Shown here: piece by piece, positions 42,001 to 47,207 of the stretch
How positions within the stretch are numbered: position 1 is the stretch's first letter
Layout: each line of letters opens with the position of its first letter
Program-made: the position numbers and the translations under genes
Assembly (NCBI GenBank): GCA_032718475.1
Contig: JAUCBJ010004827.1
Coordinates: 1 to 55,792, forward strand
DNA from: Nemertoderma westbladi
Lineage: Eukaryota; Xenacoelomorpha; Nemertodermatida; Nemertodermatidae
Length of the DNA stretch: 55,792 bases
Direction of reading: 5' to 3'
Notes under the pieces: generated by a model
The model's database searches: none
Seen by the model: only the letters and a program-made list of their open reading frames with translations
Told to the model about the DNA's origin: nothing

Positions 42001-44210
42001 TCAACATTGTTGAATTTGAATTTAGGTTTGCAGCGGCAGTCTATTCTAACCAAAACAATAAAGGAAAGTCTATTACACGGTTACAGTTTCATTTTTGCTC
42101 AGTAATCAGCTGTTATTTGCATCCGTTTTCCCCTGGATATGGTTGAATTTTGATTGTGTCTTAAAGCATTTTTGTTATTTATATAAATGTAGCCACGACC
42201 GGAAATCCGTAACTAACTATTTACAACCGTTTGATAAACCCCTATCAATGACCATCAATCGGCCGAGCCAACCATCTCTGATAACGAGGCAAAAAAGGTG
42301 AAAATTTCGTAATTTGTTTTTAAACTGTTCTTATTTCATTGATATTTTAATTTATAATAATTATATTGCCATTGTCGTTGTTCTTTCTAAGTTTTTCCCT
42401 TTTTTCGAACCGTATCATATCCTTTTTTTCCTTTTTTTTTTTTAAAATCGAAATTTCTAGTAGGCCAATATATACAGTTGGTAAGTCGGGGAGGCCAATA
42501 TCCACAGTTGGTAAGTCGGGGAGGACAATATATACAGTTGGTAAGTCGTGGAGGCAAATATCTACAGTTGGTAAGTCGGGGAGGCCAGCATCTACAGTTG
42601 GTAAGTCCGGGAGATAAATATCTACAGTTGGTAAGTCGGGGAGGCAAATATCTACAGTTGGTAAGTCCGGGAGATAAATATCTACAGTTGGTAAGTCCGG
42701 GAGATAAATATCTACAGTTGGTAAGTCGGGGAGACAATATCTACAGTTGGTAAGTCCGGGAGATAAATATCTACAGTTGGTAAGTCGGGGAGATAAATAT
42801 CTACAGTTGGTAAGTCCGGGAGATAAATATCTACAGTTGGTAAGTCGGGGAGATAATATCTACAGTTGGTAAGTCCGGGAGATAAATATCTACAGTTGGT
42901 AAGTCGGGGAGATAATATCTACAGTTGGTAAGACGGGGAGGACAATATCTACAGTTGGTAAGTCGGGGAGGCAAATATCTACAGTTGGTAAGTCGGGGAG
43001 ATAAATATCTACAGTTGGTAAGTCGGGGAGATAATATCTACAGTTGGTAAGTCCGGGAGATAAATATCTACAGTTGGTAAGTCGGGGAGATAATATCTAC
43101 AGTTGGTAAGACGGGGAGGACAATATCTACAGTTGGTAAGTCCGGGAGATAAATATCTACAGTTGGTAAGTCCGGGAGATAAATATCTACAGTTGGTAAG
43201 TCCGGGAGATAAATATCTACAGTTGGTAAGTCCGGGAGATAAATATCTACAGTTGGTAAGTCGGGGAGATAATATCTACAGTTGGTAAGACGGGGAGGAC
43301 AATATCTACAGTTGGTAAGTCGGGGAGATAAATATCTACAGTTGGTAAGTCGGGGAGATAAATATCTACAGTTGGTAAGACGGGGAGGACAATATCTACA
43401 GTTGGTAAGTCGGGGAGGCAAATATCTACAGTTGGTAAGTCCGGGAGATAAATATCTACAGTTGGTAAGTCGGGGAGATAATATCTACAGTTGGTAAGTC
43501 CGGGAGATAAATATCTACAGTTGGTAAGTCGGGGAGATAATATCTACAGTTGGTAAGACGGGGAGGACAATATCTACAATTGGTAAGTCGGGGAGGACAA
43601 TATCTACCTACAGTTGGTAAGCCGGGGAGGACAATATCTACAGTTGGTAAGTCGGGGAGGCCAATATCTACAGTTGGTAAGTCGGGGAGGACAATATATA
43701 CAGTTGGTAAGTCGGGGAGGACAATATATACAGTTGGTAAGTCGGGAGGCCAGCATCTACAGTTGGTAAGTCCGGGAGATAAATATCTACAGTTGGTAAG
43801 TCGGGGAGGCAAATATCTACAGTTGGTAAGTCCGGGAGGCAAATATCTACAGTTGGTAAGTCCGGGAGATAAATATCTACAGTTGGTAAGTCCGGGAGAT
43901 AAATATCTACAGTTGGTAAGTCGGGGAGATAATATCTACAGTTGGTAAGTCCGGGAGATAAATATCTACAGTTGGTAAGACGGGGAGGACATTATCTACA
44001 GTTAATGAATCATTGAATGAGAATGATTGAATTAGTTCAGCGAATGCAGTTTTAATATATTTATTTATATATTTCAGTGAATGGTGCGATTATGGGAAAA
44101 TATTTCGTCTAGATGGCCGGTTATATAGTTCAGCGCTGACGTTTTTCACGCATATAACGCAAGATGTTTCTAAACAACCCCTATGGAATCCTAATGTAAA
44201 GTCTGCCCGG
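2887..44210 (+). CDS. STARD3: STARD3/MLN64-type sterol transporter, 8 exons seen, START domain incomplete
   Basis: Join 2887-3069, 6567-6770, 7633-7764, 8445-8622, 23624-23692, 27612-27714, 36026-36178, 44078-44210: 1155 nt, 385 codons. All seven junctions have AG acceptors and GT donors, and every phase matches. Residues 1-61 are a variable cytosolic N-terminus. Residues about 75-200 form a MENTAL domain: VRRTFCLL, then four hydrophobic helices (about 81-102, 125-147, 151-172, 175-200) and the WILDFRVLP block typical of STARD3/STARD3NL. Residues 246-252 (SFYSPIH) resemble the phospho-FFAT motif that binds VAP proteins. From about 299 the START fold begins (VNWKQEK, then PLWNPNVKSAR). The family moves cholesterol between ER and late endosomes. 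Presence of START argues for STARD3 rather than STARD3NL. About 140 C-terminal residues of START are not found. Start codon: 2887, or 2890 since the first two codons are both ATG. Confidence 0.88.
3229..3816. mobile_element. 588-bp non-autonomous DNA transposon with ~130-bp terminal inverted repeats
   Basis: The left arm 3229-3357 (GACCGAACGTAATCAGGATC..., TGTTACATTGGATCC, GTAACATT) is repeated in inverted form at 3689-3816. Identity is high, with short mismatched stretches. The arms are themselves built of repeated TCGAATGTAACAT words. The interior carries two direct copies (from 3371 and 3497) of the family A segment GGAGCAGGTTRCAG...CCAAAACAATAAACG. It lies in STARD3 intron 1 and is non-coding. 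Confidence 0.88.
3928..5078. mobile_element. 1.15-kb non-autonomous DNA transposon, ends GGGGCCGTATGC
   Basis: Perfect 12-bp terminal inverted repeat GGGGCCGTATGC (3928-3939) and GCATACGGCCCC (5067-5078). The subterminal sequences continue to match imperfectly (GGTATGCTTAGTTCGTACTA; GGGGTAGTT on one side, AACTACCCT on the other). The interior holds an older foldback (family B) copy at 4480-4960, so this is a nested insertion or hybrid. No target duplication is obvious and no transposase is encoded. Confidence 0.8.
4480..4960. mobile_element. Decayed family B foldback copy
   Basis: Weak but collinear similarity to the right half of the 32539-33459 element: TTTGGAATCCTTA, CCTTTCCATCAG, GAATAACTGCGGTGTGACTGG, and a final TTTTGTAG segment. 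It sits inside the 3928-5078 transposon. An 89-codon - strand frame across it has no recognisable content. Confidence 0.55.
5747..6363. mobile_element. Foldback MITE (family B), second copy
   Basis: About 617 bp folding on itself. The left arm has ACGGAGATAGTTTCACTTCC, CTGGGTGAGCCAGAAT, CGCTTTCAATCTTTAGCTAC and ATTCTTCAACCTTAT. The right arm has the inverted equivalents (ATAAGGTTGAAGAATAAC, GTAGCTAAAGATGGAAAGCG, ACTCACCCAGTAAGGAGG). It lacks the outermost 80 bp present in the 32539-33459 copy. A 77-codon - strand frame across the right arm is a by-product. Confidence 0.82.
6567..6770 (+). CDS. STARD3: STARD3 exon 2 (MENTAL helix 1)
   Basis: 68 codons between TTTCAG and GTG|GTAAGT, phase 0 at both ends. 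It contains SPVRRTFCLLTSFDLL, closely matching the family's DVRRTFCL...FDLL block, then a hydrophobic helix and a polar luminal loop (IPHDSFLDEFYSQ). It ends at SMFDIV, equivalent to the family's YFDI at the start of helix 2. Confidence 0.92.
7250..7320 (-). mobile_element. tRNA-derived SINE head (A and B boxes)
   Basis: The reverse complement starting at 7320 reads GGCGCAGTGGCGAAGTCGG (A-box consensus TRGCNNAGYNGG fits TGGCGAAGTCGG), then GTAGAGCG, and a B-box-like GAGTTCAATCC. The acceptor-stem ends do not pair and the anticodon stem is weak, so this is a SINE rather than a working tRNA. The non-tRNA body probably extends toward 7150, but its end cannot be fixed. It lies in STARD3 intron 2. 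Confidence 0.75.
7633..7764 (+). CDS. STARD3: STARD3 exon 3 (MENTAL helices 2-3)
   Basis: 44 codons, phase 0, with acceptor TTTTTTTAG and donor CAG|GTGAGT. It encodes the rest of helix 2, the conserved HWW loop (SNHWWMVAITTT) and helix 3 ending in KVFLVQ. It corresponds to RHWWAIALTT...AKVIL in vertebrate homologues. Confidence 0.92.
7765..8444. other. Intron 3 with a small hairpin element
   Basis: 680 bp. It contains a near-perfect hairpin (CCAAGGCCATCGTAATA at about 7970-7986 against TATTATGATGGCCTTGG at about 7996-8012), a GTTCTAGAACAT palindrome near 7889, and a GTTCTGGAACATTTTAG block at 8207 that is also found near 34093. No gene. Confidence 0.65.
8445..8622 (+). CDS. STARD3: STARD3 exon 4 (MENTAL helix 4), donor lies inside a minisatellite
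   Basis: Acceptor TTGTTACAG; 59 codons plus one base (phase 1). It encodes helix 4 and the diagnostic WIEVWILDFRVLPRE segment, then a linker ending SNQYG. The last 15 coding bases (CCAATCAGTACGGAG) are also the first part of the 29-bp minisatellite unit. The true donor GAG|GTGAGT at 8622/8623 is therefore copy 1 of about 350. Only this donor restores the frame with exon 5. Confidence 0.92.
8608..18945. repeat. 29-bp minisatellite carrying a perfect 5' splice site in each unit (~355 units)
   Basis: About 10.3 kb of tandem 29-bp units, with a minority of 31 bp (extra CT). Each unit consists of CCAATCAGTACGGAG then GTGAGTTGTTCTGT. It begins within exon 4 and fills the left two thirds of intron 4. 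Main unit variants are TCAATCAGTACGG, TCAATTAGTGCGG, CCAATTAGTGCGG and CCAATTACTGCGG; the AGGTGAGT core is almost invariant. Higher-order structure is visible: GTATGG marker units at 15181, 15471 and 15993 are 10 and 18 units apart. Rare CAATCAGTGCGG units at 16770 and 17640 are 870 bp (30 units) apart, inside matching flanks. It ends in a decayed unit near 18945. Confidence 0.97.
18946..19205. repeat. Degenerate AGACAGAC / CTACTGAC repeat
   Basis: A decayed, short-period repeat built of AGACAGACCTAC, CTTTCAGGCAGACATACTGAC and CAAACAGA words directly follows the 29-bp array. No unit length is strictly kept. It is probably an older tandem array. Confidence 0.7.
19206..19975. other. Intron 4 spacer between two minisatellites
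   Basis: AT-rich intronic sequence with short GTGTGT and GGGTATG runs near 19330-19350 and 19580-19605. No ORF, RNA gene or transposon end is recognised. Confidence 0.6.
19976..23525. repeat. G-rich 20-26-bp minisatellite in intron 4 (~150 units)
   Basis: Tandem units alternate between a 22-bp form (TCCTAGTGGTGTGG + ACGATGTA) and a 26-bp form with an extra GTGG. The + strand is G-rich (GTGGTGTGGGTGG), giving closely spaced GG/GGG runs in every unit. Larger duplications occur: the distinctive ATTCTAATGG/GCGGACG/ATCATAG block at about 22409 recurs at about 22749. The array ends about 100 bp before the exon 5 acceptor. No unit carries a GTRAGT donor. Confidence 0.95.
23624..23692 (+). CDS. STARD3: STARD3 exon 5 (linker with putative phospho-FFAT motif)
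   Basis: Acceptor TTTTTAG at 23621-23623 and donor CCG|GTAAGT. It enters and leaves in phase 1, joining exactly to exons 4 and 6. It encodes SGISGGSFYSPIHSPAG, equivalent to the vertebrate STARD3 linker with QFYSPPE, the phospho-FFAT site that binds VAP on the ER after serine phosphorylation. The F-Y-S-P core is conserved; the acidic residue at motif position 7 is His here. Confidence 0.88.
24087..24545 (-). CDS. Uncharacterised 152-codon ORF with paired CxxC motifs (possible LINE ORF1 fragment)
   Basis: A 152-codon frame on the - strand within STARD3 intron 5. It has a basic, Lys/Arg-rich N-terminal half (TKKRKPKPREW), then ECSHC and 31 residues later LCGVC, with a Trp between them. This is a half-zinc-finger/PHD-like spacing of the kind found in some non-LTR retrotransposon ORF1 proteins. 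The frame ends in a Lys/Tyr-rich tail that looks non-coding. I do not recognise a family. It could be a decayed retroelement ORF1, a retrocopied exon or chance. Confidence 0.3.
   Translation of the reverse strand: MNTDTQQNQRLSQVGMVTSKPARLSTRIQLQNTNANNKLKANRTSSEESVIGTKKRKPKPREWTTAKIECSHCQSSWTEIETPIADGLDLSNQNFLCGVCAAVKIESLEAGIPRYYYYKERQPAFNKYILIQNRSNAKRLIMKTSTALIIFL
25392..25636. mobile_element. 245-bp MITE (family A) with 9-bp target-site duplication
   Basis: Ends AGATAGG...CCTATCT form a short terminal inverted repeat extending imperfectly through a G-run/CTGGACG. The element is flanked by perfect direct repeats TGAAATCAA at 25383-25391 and 25637-25645. The interior contains GGAGCAGGTTACAGTGGCAC, CCAAAACAATAAA and CCCCTGGAGAGGG. 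The same interior is found near 3371 and 3497, within 28130-28400, inverted within 31240-31470, and near 42020. A 9-bp duplication is typical of Mutator-like transposases; that assignment is inference. Confidence 0.85.
25910..26390 (-). pseudogene. Possible decayed LINE 3' coding remnant
   Basis: On the - strand two overlapping frames (107 and 77 codons) read into each other with a frameshift near 26100. The first has C/H-containing HYCLMSETLPTVRCIWTRA followed by hydrophobic LLQEV...LFGYLL, then AKFIMPHSG. This recalls the zinc-knuckle tail after some LINE reverse transcriptases (H-C-x-ET-x3-R-x-W pattern). The block is more GC-rich than its surroundings. Similarity is by eye only and could be misleading. 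Confidence 0.25.
26391..27611. other. Right part of intron 5, no gene seen
   Basis: AT-rich with many AGGCCTA and CCGGTACC words, a transposon end-like block at 27247-27350 (see findings) and four ACGACAGA copies around 27380. No coding sequence until the exon 6 acceptor at 27610. Confidence 0.55.
27612..27714 (+). CDS. STARD3: STARD3 exon 6 (acidic linker)
   Basis: Acceptor TTTTGTGTTAG and donor CAG|GTTAGT. It enters in phase 1 and leaves in phase 2. It encodes GSDIEDLEDVTTQYDDAKSF, matching the acidic GSDNE/SDEE stretch between the FFAT site and START in vertebrate STARD3. The donor lies only 13 bp before a 4.2-kb inverted-repeat element. Confidence 0.82.
27728..31882 (-). mobile_element. 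4.2-kb composite: EN-RT retroelement bounded by ~0.8-kb inverted repeats
   Basis: The left arm (about 27728-28605) and the right arm (about 31097-31882) are inverted copies of each other with moderate divergence. Shared landmarks are ATTTGTAATT at both outer ends, ATCACTACAGCT, CATAGCTATAACCTTCGACT, the GTCGAGACAGGGG / poly(C) block, a family A MITE-like segment, and a coding start containing CEETCIVYG / CEETCIVCG. On the - strand the right arm leads into an endonuclease and reverse transcriptase that ends just before the left arm. No convincing target-site duplication is seen. It lies wholly in STARD3 intron 6. Confidence 0.8.
28700..31200 (-). pseudogene. Non-LTR retrotransposon endonuclease-reverse transcriptase, frameshifted
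   Basis: Read on the - strand in order. An endonuclease segment (31200-30835) has ICLGDFNASLH, the catalytic GDFN motif of APE-type LINE endonucleases. At 30347-30135 is the pre-RT block AVRGLKTNRAIGVDGVS. At 30108-29884 is APKKGN...FRGNSLISIAAKQYNRIL. At 29906-29622 are motif A (AIISVDFFKASDSV) and motif B (CGILQGYTLAP). At 29552-28965 is the catalytic box DFTDD, then FCYLGSWI. A C-terminal part in another frame (29056 to about 28715) has ISNQTLY, RLSLAGHCF and LVLWLPHE. Key catalytic Asp residues remain, but several frameshifts and stops break the ORF. The order and motifs resemble RTE/CR1-type elements; clade assignment is tentative. Confidence 0.85.
31883..32538. other. Intron 6 spacer
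   Basis: AT-rich intronic sequence with no gene or transposon end recognised. Confidence 0.5.
32539..33459. mobile_element. Foldback MITE (family B), full-length copy with ~250-bp inverted repeats
   Basis: The outer ends TACACCATGTCCTGGAATA (from 32541) and TATTCCAGGTCATGGTGTA (to 33454) are inverted copies. The arms continue inward through AGTGTCGT, TTCTACAAATC, GAAACAGAGATAGTTTCACC, CTGGGTGAGCCAGAAT, GTGTCTCCGG and TTCTTCAACCTTATAGTG. A run of C at 32583-32604 interrupts the left arm. No coding sequence. Related copies lie at 5747-6363 and, decayed, at 4480-4960. Confidence 0.88.
33460..34445. mobile_element. Second inverted-repeat element abutting the foldback MITE
   Basis: The segment 33460-33537 (GGGCTACTATATTTATACGG, GGTCACTTGAACTGGCCTC) is repeated in inverted form at about 34364-34443 (GAGGCCAGT, CCGTATAAATATAGTAGGCC on the respective strands). 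This gives an approximately 1-kb element with 80-bp terminal inverted repeats. The interior is AT-rich with three TTCTAGAAC-type palindromes (34028-34105) and a TATATAAT run at 34180-34262. It is non-coding. Confidence 0.7.
34446..36025. other. Right part of intron 6, no gene seen
   Basis: It contains an internal direct duplication (AGCAATATAATTATTTGTGAC near 34685 and AGCAATATAATTATTTATGAC near 34857), a GC-richer stretch at 34930-35190 without an ORF of note, and a 49-bp tandem duplication at 35894-35987 just before exon 7. Short ORFs at 35198 and 35428 have no recognisable content. Confidence 0.5.
36026..36178 (+). CDS. STARD3: STARD3 exon 7 (start of START domain), donor lies inside a minisatellite
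   Basis: Acceptor ATTTACAG and donor TTG|GTAAGT. It enters with one base completing a codon and leaves in phase 2. It encodes IEMVQKSYVAFDEVIKVAND then VVNWKQEKQIGDGDANIYS, equivalent to the first START helix and strand of vertebrate STARD3 (NWKFEK...GDTVYT). The last 18-22 coding bases, from GATGCCAAT to TACAGTTG, seed the following 30-bp array. Reading past the donor gives TGG then TAA, so any later donor adds an immediate stop. Confidence 0.88.
36157..41785. repeat. 28-30-bp minisatellite carrying the exon 7 5' splice site in each unit (~195 units)
   Basis: Tandem units consist of GGCCAATATCTACAGTTG followed by GTAAGTCGGGGA, beginning inside exon 7. Variants include GGACAATATATACAG, GGATAATATATACAG, AGATAAATATCTACAG, and GTAAGTCAGTGA or GTAAGACGGGGA in the donor part. 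Unit length is 28, 29 or 30 bp depending on the G-run. Most units keep ACAGTTGGTAAGT. Some have GTTAGTC or GTAAGCC, i.e. weaker donors. Long open frames on both strands across this array are by-products of the unit and are not genes. Confidence 0.97.
41786..42462. other. Non-repeat interruption of the exon 7 minisatellite with a family A MITE fragment
   Basis: About 680 bp of ordinary AT-rich sequence separates two blocks of the same array. The part at about 42020-42170 contains TCTAACCAAAACAATAAAGG, CGGTTACAGTTTCATTTTTG and TTTTCCCCTGGATATGG, matching the family A MITE interior. The insertion, or a more complex rearrangement, split an older continuous array. Confidence 0.75.
42463..43995. 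repeat. Second block of the exon 7 donor-bearing minisatellite (~51 units)
   Basis: Same 29-30-bp unit as 36157-41785 but dominated by the AGATAAATATCTACAGTTG / GTAAGTCCGGG variant, almost always with GTAAGT intact. It ends about 80 bp before the exon 8 acceptor. The variant bias shows that this block amplified separately from a subset of units. Confidence 0.97.
44078..44210 (+). CDS. STARD3: STARD3 exon 8 (START domain, middle)
   Basis: Acceptor TATATATTTCAG and donor CGG|GTAAGT. The first base completes a Cys codon and the exon ends in phase 0. It encodes EWCDYGKIFRLDGRLYSSAL, then SKQPLWNPNVKSAR, equivalent to START strands up to the conserved LWN block. It is the last STARD3 exon found. 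The next expected piece (the region holding the family's SPRDF motif) was not found in any frame to the right. Confidence 0.85.
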
Positions 44211-44261
44211 GTAAGTTAAGTAACTTAATATGGTTTAGTATTAAGGTAAAAGATACTAAAA

Positions 44262-46563
44262 CCCCACCGAATTGCTGACCGTGAGATCTGTGGGCGCTAT
44301 GTTGCTTGGTCAGCCGCACTGTGTGTGGCTGACCGTGAGATCTGTGGGCGCTATGTTGCTGGGTCCGCCGACACTGTGTGTGGCTGACCGTGAGATCTGT
44401 GGGCGCTATGTTGCTGGGTCCGCCGGCACTGTGTGTGGCTGACGTGAGATCTGTGGGCGCTATGTTGCTTGGTCAGCCGCACTGTGTGTGGCTGACCGTG
44501 AGATCTGTGGGCGCTATGTTGCTGGGTCCGCCGACACTGTGTGTGGCTGACCGTGAGATCTGTGGGCGCTATGTTGCTGGGTCCGCCGGCACTGTGTGTG
44601 GCTGACGTGAGATCTGTGGGCGCTATGTTGCTTGGTCAGCCGCACTGTGTGTGGCTGACCGTGAGATCTGTGGGCGCTATGTTGCTGGGTCCGCCGACAC
44701 TGTGTGTGGCTGACCGTGAGATCTGTGGGCGCTATGTTGCTGGGAACGCCGACACTGTGTGTGGCTGACGTGAGATCTGGGGTCGCTATGTTACTGGGTC
44801 CGCCGGCACTTTGTGTGGCTGAACGTGAGATCTGTGGGCGCTATGTTGCTTGGTCAGCCGCACTGTGTGTGGCTGACCGTGAGATCTGGGGTCGCTATGT
44901 TGCAGGGTCTGCCGGCACTGTGTGAAGCTGACGTGAGATCTGTGGGCGCTATGTTGCAGGGTGCGCCGGCACTGTGTGTGGCTGACCGTGAGATCTGTGG
45001 GCGCTATGTTGCTGGGTCTGCCGCACTGTGTGTGGCTGACCGTGAGATCTGTGGGCGCTATGTTGCAGGGTCTGCCGGCACTGTGTGAGGCTGACGTGAG
45101 ATCTGTGGGCGCTATGTTGCAGGGTGCGCCGGCACTGTGTGTGGCTGACCGTGAGATCTGTGGGCGCTATGTTGCTGGGTCCGCCGGCACTGTGTGTGGC
45201 TGACCGTGAGATCTGTGGGCGCTATGTTGCTGGGTCCGCCGGCACTGTGTGTGGCTGACCGTCAGATTTGTGGGCGCTATGTTGCTGGGTCTGCCGGCAC
45301 TGTGTGTGGCTGACGTGAGATCTGTGGGCGCTATGTTGCTGGGTGCGCAGGCACTGTGTGTGGCTGACAGTCAGATCTGGGGGCGCTATGTTGCTGGGTC
45401 TGCCGGCACTGTGTGTGGCTGACCGTGAGATCTGTGGGCGCTATGTTGCTGGGTCTGCCGGCACTGTGTGTGGCTGACGTGAGATCTGTGGGCGCTATGT
45501 TGCTGGGTGCGCAGGCACTGTGTGTGGCTGACAGTCAGATCTGGGGGCGCTATGTTGCTGGGTCTGCCGGCACTGTGTGTGGCTGACCGTGAGATCTGGG
45601 GTCGCTATGTTGCTGGGTGCGCCGCACTGTGTGTGGCTGACGTGAGATCTGTGGGCGCTATGTTACTAGGTGCGCAGGCACTGGGTGTGGCTGACGTGAG
45701 ATCTGGGGTCGCTATGTTGCTGGTTCCGCCGGCATTGTGTATGGCTGACCGTGAGATCTGGGGTCGCTATGTTGCTGGGTCCGCCGGCACTTTGTGTGGC
45801 TGTCCGTGAGATCTGGGGTCGCTAATGTTGCTGGGTCCGCCGGCATTGTGTATGGCTGACCGTGAGATCTGGGGTCGCTATGTTGCTGGGTCCGCCGGCA
45901 TTGTGTATGGCTGACCGTGAGATCTAGGGTCGCTATGTTGCTGGGTCCGCCGGCACTGTGTGTGGCTGACCGTGAGATCTGGGGTCGCTATGTTGCTGGG
46001 TCCGCCGGCACTGTGTATGGCTGACCGTGAGATCTGGGGTCGCTATGTTGCTGGGTCCGCCGGCACTGTGTGTGGCTGACGTGAGATCTGGGGTCGCTAT
46101 GTTGCTGGGTCCGCCGGCACTGTGTGTGGCTGACCGTGAGATCTGGGGTCGCTTTGTTGCTGGGTCCGCCGGCACTGTGTGTGGCTGACCGTGAGATCTG
46201 GGGTCGCTATGTTGCTGGGTCCGCCGGCACTGTGTGTGGCTGACCGTGAGATCTGGGGTCGCTATGTTGCTGGGTCCGCCGGCATTGTGTATGGCTGACC
46301 GTGAGATCTGGGGTCGCTATGTTGCTGGGTCCGCCGGCACTGTGTGTGGCTGACCGTGAGATCTGGGGTCGCTATGTTGCTGGGTCCGCCGGCACTGTGT
46401 GTGGCTGACCGTGAGATCTGGGGTCGCTATGTTGCTGGGTCCGCCGGCACTTTGTGTGGCTGACCGTGAGATCTGGGGTCGCTATGTTGCTGGGTCCGCC
46501 GGCACTGTGTGTGGCTGACCGTGAGATCCGGGGGCGCTATGTTGCTGGGTCCGCCGTCACTGT
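44262..46563. repeat. ~54-55-bp minisatellite in intron 8 (~42 units)
   Basis: Tandem units are built of GCTGACCGTGAGATCTG, TGGGCGCTATGTTGCTGGG and TCCGCCGGCACTGTGTGTG. The left part is dominated by a GTGGGCGC variant and the right part by GGGGTCGC, showing two amplification phases. It begins about 50 bp after the exon 8 donor. Each unit has GTGAGA, a one-mismatch 5' splice site. Open frames across it are by-products. Confidence 0.96.
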
Positions 46564-47207
46564 GTCTAAGTCCTTCACGTGTAACGCCATCACTAACTTA
46601 ATATCTAAGTCCTTCACGTGTAACTAAGTCCTTCACATGTAACGCCATCACTAACTTAATATCTAAGTCCTTCACGTGTAACGACATCACTAACTTAATC
46701 TTTTAAGTCCTTCACGTGTAACGCCATCACTAACTTAATATCTAAGTCCTTCACGTGTAACGACATCACTAACTTAATCTTTTAAGTCCTTCACGTGTAA
46801 CGCCATCACTAACTTAATATCTAAGTCCTTCACGTGTAACGACATCACTAACTTAATCTTTTAAGTCCTTCACGTGTAACGCCATCACTAACTTAATATC
46901 TAAGTCCTTCACGTGTAACGCCATCACTAACTTAATATCTAAGTCCTTCACGTGTAATAAGTCCTTCACATGTAACGCCATCACTAACTTAATCTCTAAG
47001 TCCTTCACGTGTAACGCCATCACTAACTTAATATCTAAGTCCTTCACGTGTAACGCCATCACTAACTTAATCTTTAAGTCCTTCACGTGTAACTAAGTCC
47101 TTCACATGTAACGCCATCACTAACTTAATATCTAAGTCCTTCACGTGTAACGCCATCACTAACTTAATCTCTAAGTCCTTCACGTGTAACGCCATCACTA
47201 ACTTCAA
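46564..47207. repeat. ~39-bp minisatellite with TCACGTG E-boxes (~17 units)
   Basis: Tandem units are built of AAGTCCTTCACGTGTAACG, CCATCACTAACTTAATAT and short variants lacking the second half. Most units contain CACGTG in the context TTCACGTGTAA; a few have CACATG. It abuts the previous array directly. Confidence 0.95.

Noticed and set aside
44378-46175. Repeat proteins with CVADREICGRYVAG-type units on both strands
   Set aside because: By-product of the 54-55-bp array; overlapping frames on both strands with equal quality.
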